From: Negativicutes bacterium
Lineage (GTDB): Bacteria > Bacillota_C > Negativicutes > Sporomusales_B > JARLHX01
Reading direction: 5' to 3'
DNA: 17,804 nucleotides
Assembly: GCA_031292015.1 (NCBI GenBank)
Contig: JARLHY010000073.1
Location: forward strand, 1 to 17,804
Numbering within the stretch: position 1 is the stretch's first letter; each line of letters starts with the position of its first letter. The notes beneath the pieces are model-generated. The model was given only the letters and a program-made list of their open reading frames with translations, searched no databases and had not been told where the DNA came from. Shown in pieces: positions 12,722 to 17,804 of the stretch. A program made the position numbers and the translations under genes.

Positions 12722-14187
12722 TCGGCCGGCAGCGATTTTAGCGAGGTCTCCAGCCGGGCGAGGGTGCGCTGTTTGCCAAGCAGCACAATGAGTCGCGGCA
12801 GATCGATCCCATGGGAGGTGCCGGTGAGGGCAATGCGTACAGGCATATAGACCTTGCTGCCGCCAAGTTTCAGTTCCTTGGTAATCCCCTTCAAGATTGA
12901 CTTGACCCCGGCCTCATCCAGCACATCCAGCGCCGACAGCCTGCCGGAAAAGGCGTCCATCACCTGTGGGATTTCGGGTTCGCGCAGCACCTGGACAGCT
13001 TCTTCATTTTCGAAGCCGACGGTGTCGGCGAAAAAGACGGCTACATGGTCCACCACCTGGGCGGCGTAACTCACATGTTCCTGTACGGCGGCGACCACGC
13101 TCACCAGCCATTGGCGGTCGCTGGCCAGCGGGCTCTCGAGATAGCCGGCGGCGGCCAGATGGGGCAGGGCCAGCTCGGTCAGCGCTTCGGGGCTGAGCTG
13201 GCGAAGGTAGTGGGAATTGAGCCAGTTCAATTTGTCGATATCGAAGACTGCCGGGTTTTTGGCTACCCGGTCGAGGGAAAAGTGCTCAATGAGCTGCCCG
13301 GGAGAAAAGATTTCCTCCTCACCAGGCGGCGCCCAGCCAAGCAGCGCCAGGAAATTGACAATAGCCTCCGGCAGATAGCCGAGGGCGCGATACTGGTCCA
13401 CCGAGGTGGCACCGTGGCGTTTGCTCATCTTGGCCCGGTCGGCGCCGAGGATCAGCGAAACATGGCCGAACTGCGGCACTGGCAGGGCGAGGGCTTCATA
13501 GATCAGTATCTGCCGCGGCGTGTTGGACAGATGCTCCTCAGCCCGGATGACATGGCTGATGCGCATCAGGGCATCGTCCAGCACCACGGCATAGTTGTAG
13601 ACCGGTATGCCGTCGGACTTGACGATGACAAAATCGCCGACGCCGCTGGATTCGAAGCTGACCACACCGCGCACCAGGTCGTTGAAAACAATCTGCTTGT
13701 TGTCAGGCACCTTAAAGCGCACAGTGCACCTTTGGCCTTCAGCCTGAAGGCGGGCCCTGTCCTCGGCCGTCAGATTGCGGCAACGGCCGGTATAGCGCGG
13801 CGTTTCCCCCTTGGCCATCTGCTGCTGCCGATCGGCCTCCAGTTCTTCTTCTGTGCAATAGCAATAATAGGCGTGCCCGCTAGCCAGCAGTTTTTCGGTG
13901 TATTCCCGGTAGATCGGCAGCCGCTCGGTCTGGCGATAGGGACCGTAGGGACCGCCGACATCGACGCCTTCGTCCCAGTCAATACCCAGCCAGCGCAAGG
14001 CTTCCATGATGTTTTGCTCCGATTCTTTCGTGGACCGTTCAAGATCGGTATCCTCGATCCGCAGTACGAACTTACCGCCGTGTTTTCGGGCCAAAAGCCA
14101 GTTGAACAGCGCCGACCGCGCCCCGCCGATATGAAACGGGCCAGTCGGACTCGGCGCGAACCGCACCCGCATCGCTTGATCAGTCAT
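12718..14187 (-). CDS. gltX: Glutamyl-tRNA synthetase
   Basis: The 489-residue class I synthetase charges tRNA-Glu, and in many Firmicutes also tRNA-Gln as a nondiscriminating enzyme. Which type this is cannot be decided here. The HIGH-type motif is HIGG at 19-22 in RFAPSPTGPFHIGGARSALFNW. KMSKRHG replaces KMSKS, as is normal for GluRS. A CYCTEEELEADR segment lies in the region of the zinc-binding insert. The ATG at 14187 follows GGAGGGAG. The frame extends to 14274, but the extra residues are not family-like. A promoter lies at 14243-14271, and no terminator separates the gene from the cysE promoter. Confidence 0.97.
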   Translation of the reverse strand: MTDQAMRVRFAPSPTGPFHIGGARSALFNWLLARKHGGKFVLRIEDTDLERSTKESEQNIMEALRWLGIDWDEGVDVGGPYGPYRQTERLPIYREYTEKLLASGHAYYCYCTEEELEADRQQQMAKGETPRYTGRCRNLTAEDRARLQAEGQRCTVRFKVPDNKQIVFNDLVRGVVSFESSGVGDFVIVKSDGIPVYNYAVVLDDALMRISHVIRAEEHLSNTPRQILIYEALALPVPQFGHVSLILGADRAKMSKRHGATSVDQYRALGYLPEAIVNFLALLGWAPPGEEEIFSPGQLIEHFSLDRVAKNPAVFDIDKLNWLNSHYLRQLSPEALTELALPHLAAAGYLESPLASDRQWLVSVVAAVQEHVSYAAQVVDHVAVFFADTVGFENEEAVQVLREPEIPQVMDAFSGRLSALDVLDEAGVKSILKGITKELKLGGSKVYMPVRIALTGTSHGIDLPRLIVLLGKQRTLARLETSLKSLPAD

Positions 14188-14242
14188 GTAAACTCCCTCC
14201 AAAACTTCAAAGCCATTCGTTTGTTGATTAATTCCACCTGCT

Positions 14243-14271
14243 ATTGTAAAACATTCCAAGTCATTTAGCAA
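14243..14271 (-). promoter_or_regulatory. Predicted sigma-A promoter of gltX
   Basis: Minus strand: TTGCTA (14266-14271), 17 bp, TACAAT (14243-14248). The start is near 14236, giving a leader of about 50 nt. Confidence 0.65.
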
Positions 14272-14290
14272 CAAGCCCTGTTCACAAATG

Positions 14291-14328
14291 GAAAAAGCAC
14301 TTAACGATCGCGAGCGAGCGTAAGTGCT
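14291..14328 (-). terminator. Intrinsic terminator after the small secreted-protein gene
   Basis: Minus strand: AGCACTTA (14321-14328) pairs with TAAGTGCT (14296-14303) across a GC-rich loop and is followed by a T-run. The stem overlaps the stop codon at 14327-14329. Confidence 0.75.
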
Positions 14329-14599
14329 ACTGGTTGTGGAGTTTCAGCAGGAACAGGCCGTTGACGATGTCAGGTACAATCACCGTGGTGCTGGCTGATC
14401 CGGTTCCGGCAACCGGCTCGGCCCCGTCACCGCAGACTTTGAGGCGCCAGAGCACCTGATCATTGCGGAAGACTTCCCCGAAGATCGTTCCGTCGGCCTG
14501 ACGGGTCACACTCAGACTATACTTGATGTCTGCCGCCTGGACGGTACCCGGCCATAAAAGACTCAGTCCGACAAGGATGCCGCACAGAAATTTCGCCAT
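14327..14599 (-). CDS. Small secreted protein of unknown function
   Basis: This 90-residue product has a clear Sec signal peptide: a lysine at 3, a hydrophobic core over about residues 4-17, and a cleavage site after VQA near residue 22. The mature part, about 68 residues, is probably beta-rich (KYSLSVTRQADGTIFGEVF, then WRLKVCGDG) with one cysteine. I do not recognise the family. I prefer the ATG at 14599 because GGGGG lies about 6 nt upstream; an ATG two codons earlier is also possible. It sits 71 nt after ispDF and ends in its own terminator, so it may be the last gene of the AEC-ispDF unit. Confidence 0.7.
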   Translation of the reverse strand: MAKFLCGILVGLSLLWPGTVQAADIKYSLSVTRQADGTIFGEVFRNDQVLWRLKVCGDGAEPVAGTGSASTTVIVPDIVNGLFLLKLHNQ

Positions 14600-14669
14600 A
14601 AACATCCCCCGCGTATTAAAGTCAAGGTACGGCTATAGTATGCGTCGCTGTCAGGCTTTTATGCACCTA

Positions 14670-15836
14670 TCACTCGACGCCTTGGATCGAGACCATGGCG
14701 TAAGCGGCGATGCCTTCTTTCCTGCCGGTGAAGCCCAGCCCCTCGGTGGTGGTTGCCTTGACATTCACCTGCTCGGGTGCCAGACCGAGAGCCGCAGCAA
14801 TGTTGGCGTTCATCGCCGGTATATACGGCGCCAGTTTCGGTTTTTCAGCCACCACTACCGCGTCGATATTGTTGGCCCGCCAGCCCCGGGCAGCCAGCAG
14901 CCTTCCGACCTCCTCCAGCAGTTTCAGGCTGGAGGCGCCCTTATAAGCAGGATCGCTGTCAGGAAAGTGCCGTCCGATATCGCCCAGGGCGGCGGCGCCG
15001 AGCAGGGCATCCTTGATGGCGTGCAGCAGCACGTCGGCGTCGGAATGGCCCTCCAGGCCAAGTTCGAAAGGCAGGTCAAGCCCGCCCAGAATCAGCTTGC
15101 GGCCCGGCACCAGCCGATGTACGTCGTATCCCATGCCGACTCGGATCATTGTTCCCGCCTCTTTTCGCAGCAGAGCTTCGGCTACCACCAGATCTTCCGG
15201 TGTGGTGATTTTGAGATTGCGGTAGCTGCCCTGGACGATCTTCACCCTGACGCCGAGCCGCTCGACCAGCGCCGCGTCATCGGTAGCCAGAAAATCGTCC
15301 CTGGCGGCCTCGGCATAGGCCCGCCGGAGCAGGCCGGCTTCAAAGACCTGCGGCGTCTGGATCGCCCAGAGGGTGCTGCGTTCAGGCGTGGCAGCGATAA
15401 ACCCGGCCGGGTCCACCGTCTTGATGGTGTCCTTGACCGGCACGGCGACACCGGCAGCGCCGCAGTCGCGGGCAGCGGCGACAGCCAGGCCGACGGCGGT
15501 CTGATCGATGAGCGGTCTTGCTCCGTCATGAATCAGGATGATCCCGCAGGCCTCCGGCACCGTCCTCAGCGCGTTGGCGATGGAGTACTGCCGCTGGCTG
15601 CCGCCAGGCACTACCTTCCAGCCTTTGCTGAGCCGCGCCCCTGTCAGCAGCTCCTCGGCCTGCGCCTCTTCGCCCGGCGCCACGACAACAATCAGGTCAT
15701 CCACCTCCGGGCAGGCCGCCAGGGCCTCAACGCTGTGCAGCAGGATCGGCCGGCCCAGCAGGGGAACGAATACTTTGTTGATGCCTGTTTCCATTCTCGT
15801 GCCGCTGCCAGCGGCGGCAACAATCGCTGTAGCCAT
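14670..15836 (-). CDS. ispDF: Bifunctional IspDF (MEP pathway steps 3 and 5)
   Basis: The single 388-residue frame fuses two enzymes of the non-mevalonate isoprenoid pathway. Residues 1-228 are IspD, which makes CDP-methylerythritol: AAAGSGTRM with R14, K21, DGARPL at 104-109, VPVKDTIK and QTPQVF. Residues 230-388 are IspF, which makes methylerythritol cyclodiphosphate: YDVHRL with metal ligands D238 and H240, HSDADVLLH with H272, [12 protein letters not shown] and [14 protein letters not shown]. All key residues are intact. At the joint, M230 is preceded by AAGAGGCGGG, so separate initiation of IspF at 15149 is possible. It lies downstream of the AEC transporter with a 60-nt gap. GAGGCG upstream of the first ATG is rather distant. 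Confidence 0.95.
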   Translation of the reverse strand: MATAIVAAAGSGTRMETGINKVFVPLLGRPILLHSVEALAACPEVDDLIVVVAPGEEAQAEELLTGARLSKGWKVVPGGSQRQYSIANALRTVPEACGIILIHDGARPLIDQTAVGLAVAAARDCGAAGVAVPVKDTIKTVDPAGFIAATPERSTLWAIQTPQVFEAGLLRRAYAEAARDDFLATDDAALVERLGVRVKIVQGSYRNLKITTPEDLVVAEALLRKEAGTMIRVGMGYDVHRLVPGRKLILGGLDLPFELGLEGHSDADVLLHAIKDALLGAAALGDIGRHFPDSDPAYKGASSLKLLEEVGRLLAARGWRANNIDAVVVAEKPKLAPYIPAMNANIAAALGLAPEQVNVKATTTEGLGFTGRKEGIAAYAMVSIQGVE

Positions 15837-15896
15837 CTTGGTTCATCGCCTCTTCGCCAATACATTTTCTACGCCTTGTCCAGCGGACAGGCAGGG

Positions 15897-16844
15897 TCAG
15901 TGCAGAGAAATCCAGAAAAACAGAGCAGGATACACCGCCAGAATAAATATCGCGGTGGTCAGAACAAAAGCAGCGGTGGCAATATTGATATTCAGATGAT
16001 AGATCTTGACAGCGAGCACCGAACTGATGGCAGTCGGCGTGCTCGCCAGAATCAGCAGCGTGTTCCGTTCGACGGTGTCGCCGATGACCAGGCAGGCCAG
16101 AGCATAAGCCGCCGCAGGAGTAATGATAAATTTAATCGGAATCAGGTCCAGCATGCCCCGGTAATATTGCCTCATCGCCGAAAAATCGGTGGAAAATCCG
16201 ATCGGAATCAGCGCCGTCCAGGCCACCAAATGCACCAGCGGCCCAAATACAGAGCCGAGGACCGCCGGGCGGGGAACGCCGGCCGCATAAAGCGCCGTGC
16301 CCAGCAGCAGGCCGAGAACAGGCAGCTGGTTATAATTGATAAAAACATTCTTCAGCGATATGACCTGCCCCTTCCCCCTGACGCTGCGCTGATAATAGTA
16401 CTGGGCCAGCGGGTAGCAGAACATGTAGGTTACGACCCCTTGCAGGATGGTTACCAGCTGGGTGTAGGCGTATCCGACCTCGCCGTAGAGGATAAAGGAG
16501 CAAAGACCGCCCAGCGTCCCGACGTTGGAGAGCATGGCCGAAATAATATAACTGCCTTTGTCAAGGTCGTCGTCGTATTTTGCGCCAACCCACAAGAAGG
16601 CCACTGCCCCCGGGATAACGCATAGCACGATCCCGAACAGAGGCAGCCAGATCAAATCATAGGAAAGCCGCAGCGTCCAAAAACTGAGAAGGGTCAAAAC
16701 CGGTGTAATCACCCAGACATTGAAATTGATCATTTTTTGAAAAAACCCGTCGTCAATACGGTTTTGGCGGCGGAAGAGATAACCGACAACCAGGGGCAAG
16801 ATCAAATCTACAACAATATAGGTCAACTTCAGCGCGATGTCCAT
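15897..16844 (-). CDS. AEC-family (auxin efflux carrier-type) membrane transporter
   Basis: The 315-residue protein is hydrophobic throughout, with about ten membrane segments in two halves, as in the AEC/BART superfamily. Family-like features are the N-terminal ILPLVVGYLFRR, the conserved-asparagine segment MLSNVGTLGGLCSFILYGEVG at the end of the first half, and STPTAISSVLAVKIYHLN near the end. Bacterial members carry malate, malonate or other organic acids, or amino acids. The substrate cannot be predicted here. The ATG has AAGGAGA upstream. A terminator upstream (for the chemotaxis gene) means it starts a new transcript; no strong promoter is visible, only TTGTGC and GATAAA around 16930-16960. 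Confidence 0.88.
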   Translation of the reverse strand: MDIALKLTYIVVDLILPLVVGYLFRRQNRIDDGFFQKMINFNVWVITPVLTLLSFWTLRLSYDLIWLPLFGIVLCVIPGAVAFLWVGAKYDDDLDKGSYIISAMLSNVGTLGGLCSFILYGEVGYAYTQLVTILQGVVTYMFCYPLAQYYYQRSVRGKGQVISLKNVFINYNQLPVLGLLLGTALYAAGVPRPAVLGSVFGPLVHLVAWTALIPIGFSTDFSAMRQYYRGMLDLIPIKFIITPAAAYALACLVIGDTVERNTLLILASTPTAISSVLAVKIYHLNINIATAAFVLTTAIFILAVYPALFFWISLH

Positions 16845-16965
16845 CCAAATCTCCTTGGCGGCCGAATGTCTGAGCGCAAGGCCCGGGGCGGCGCCGGTCG
16901 GGGCTAACCCTCAGGCGCGGACTGTATATAAGTTTATCACATCTTGGGATTTTTGCACAAACGGC

Positions 16966-16998
16966 AAAAAAAAGGGCCTGGCTGCCATAGCCAGGCCC
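16966..16998 (-). terminator. Intrinsic terminator after the chemotaxis receptor gene
   Basis: Minus strand: GGGCCTGGCT-ATGGC-AGCCAGGCCC, a perfect 10-bp stem, followed by eight T. It lies 18 nt after the stop at 17016. Confidence 0.95.
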
Positions 16999-17015
16999 TG
17001 ACGCATTCATGAAGC

Positions 17016-17804
17016 TTAAACCCGAAACTTCGACACCGCTTCCTGCAGGTCCCCCGCCAGTTTCGCCAGGCCCTGGCTGGAGGAAGCGATCTCTTGCATT
17101 GAGGCCGACTGCTCCTCAGTCGCGGCCGACACCGTCTGGGTCTCGCCGGCATTTTCCCGGCTCACTCTGTCGATTTCCCGGATCGACGATACCAGCGTCT
17201 GACTGGAGGTAGCCATATGATCCAGCGAATCCGAGATCTCCCCGATCTGCTCCGAAAGCTGGATCACGGCCCCGGCGATCTTCCGGAAGGTCTCGCTGGC
17301 GGCGTTGACGACAGCAACCCCGGCTTTGACTCCGTCCGTCCCGGCCTGGGTGGCGGTTACGGCCTGATCCATATTCACCTGATTCCTGCGAATGAGTTCC
17401 CCAATCTGCTGGGCGGCCTGATTCGATTGCTCAGCCAGTTTCCTGACCTCTTCGGCCACTACGGCGAAACCGCGGCCGTGTTCGCCGGCCCGGGCCGCCT
17501 CGATGGCGGCGTTGAGCGCCAGCAGGTTGGTCTGTCCGGCGATGGTCGAAATGAGGGTTACGATTTCACTGATCTCACGGGAGCCCTGGGCCAGTTCGGC
17601 AATAGCTCCCTGAACCGCCTCCGACCCCTGTCCGATGCGGTTCATCTGGCTGATAGCCTCATCCACCGCCTGCCTGCCCTGCTCAGCTTCCTGGGATGTG
17701 CCGCCGGCGATCCGGGCCACCGTATGGGCAGTCTCCGAAATCCGGCCGGTGCTTGCCGCCATCTCCTGGGCCACCGCCGCTATCTGCTCGGCCGACTTCG
17801 CCTG
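17016..17804 (-). CDS. Methyl-accepting chemotaxis protein, C-terminal part (5' end outside window)
   Basis: The open frame runs off the right edge; 262 residues are visible, all from the cytoplasmic signalling domain. The hairpin tip that contacts CheA and CheW is seen as [20 protein letters not shown] followed by [18 protein letters not shown]. The flanking segments are long heptad-repeat helices (coiled coil) with likely methylation sites, ending [35 protein letters not shown]. The sensor domain and any membrane segments are outside the window, so the signal sensed cannot be stated. Apparent starts at 17774 and 17762 are internal. Confidence 0.95.
   Translation of the reverse strand, partial: QAKSAEQIAAVAQEMAASTGRISETAHTVARIAGGTSQEAEQGRQAVDEAISQMNRIGQGSEAVQGAIAELAQGSREISEIVTLISTIAGQTNLLALNAAIEAARAGEHGRGFAVVAEEVRKLAEQSNQAAQQIGELIRRNQVNMDQAVTATQAGTDGVKAGVAVVNAASETFRKIAGAVIQLSEQIGEISDSLDHMATSSQTLVSSIREIDRVSRENAGETQTVSAATEEQSASMQEIASSSQGLAKLAGDLQEAVSKFRV

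Noticed and set aside
13045..14268. 407-residue plus-strand open frame opposite gltX
   Set aside because: A shadow of the conserved gltX coding strand, without a ribosome site.
14523..16625. 700-residue plus-strand open frame
   Set aside because: It is antisense to ispDF and the AEC gene, both certain. Long antisense frames are common in GC-rich codons, and the composition (Gln, Arg, His rich) is typical of a shadow.

Overview
The window (about 57% GC by eye) looks like the chromosome of an endospore-forming Firmicute. The gene order gltX, cysE-cysS-mrnC-thyX, rlmB, yacP, sigH is a conserved Firmicutes housekeeping block, and SigH is the early sporulation sigma factor. A Negativicutes/Sporomusaceae-type or related clostridial source is my inference, not something the sequence proves. 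Almost every gene lies on the minus strand. The one clear exception is a small Cys-rich protein at 4938-5300. I see no insertion sequence, prophage, CRISPR array or rRNA.

Layout in plus coordinates (transcription runs mostly right to left). 1-264: a tRNA cluster read Thr(TGT), Tyr(GTA), initiator Met(CAT, cut by the edge), driven by a textbook promoter whose spacer is a perfect palindrome. 528-2795: uppP (undecaprenyl-diphosphate phosphatase), a zinc-ribbon Nudix hydrolase and a DUF421/YetF membrane protein. 2796-3191: GC-rich, hairpin-rich DNA with no gene I trust. 3232-3768: a 2-Cys peroxiredoxin with two PerR-like boxes in its promoter. 3917-5300: an accessory-looking patch with a P-loop protein resembling BREX-3 BrxF, a small unknown gene that looks frameshifted at its 3' end, and the divergent Cys-rich gene. 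5392-6792: sigH, with a terminator-like hairpin in its leader, and yacP. 6814-8927: a vanW/G5 cell-wall protein and rlmB, which overlap by 4 nt. 9073-12367: thyX, mrnC, cysS and cysE in one overlapping operon under a T-box leader whose specifier reads TGC (Cys). 12718-14187: gltX. 14327-16844: a small secreted protein, a fused ispDF gene and an AEC-family transporter. 17016-17804: the signalling domain of a chemotaxis receptor, cut by the window edge.

The genes fit together as translation and growth control: the tRNAs, GltX and CysS charging, RlmB and MrnC in 23S rRNA maturation, and YacP/Rae1 in mRNA decay. Envelope and isoprenoid supply is represented by IspDF and UppP, which act at two points in the undecaprenyl-phosphate pathway, and by VanW-G5. 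The least explained parts are the BrxF-like patch, the structured 2.8-3.2 kb gap, and several terminators placed just in front of genes (sigH, Nudix) that suggest attenuation.
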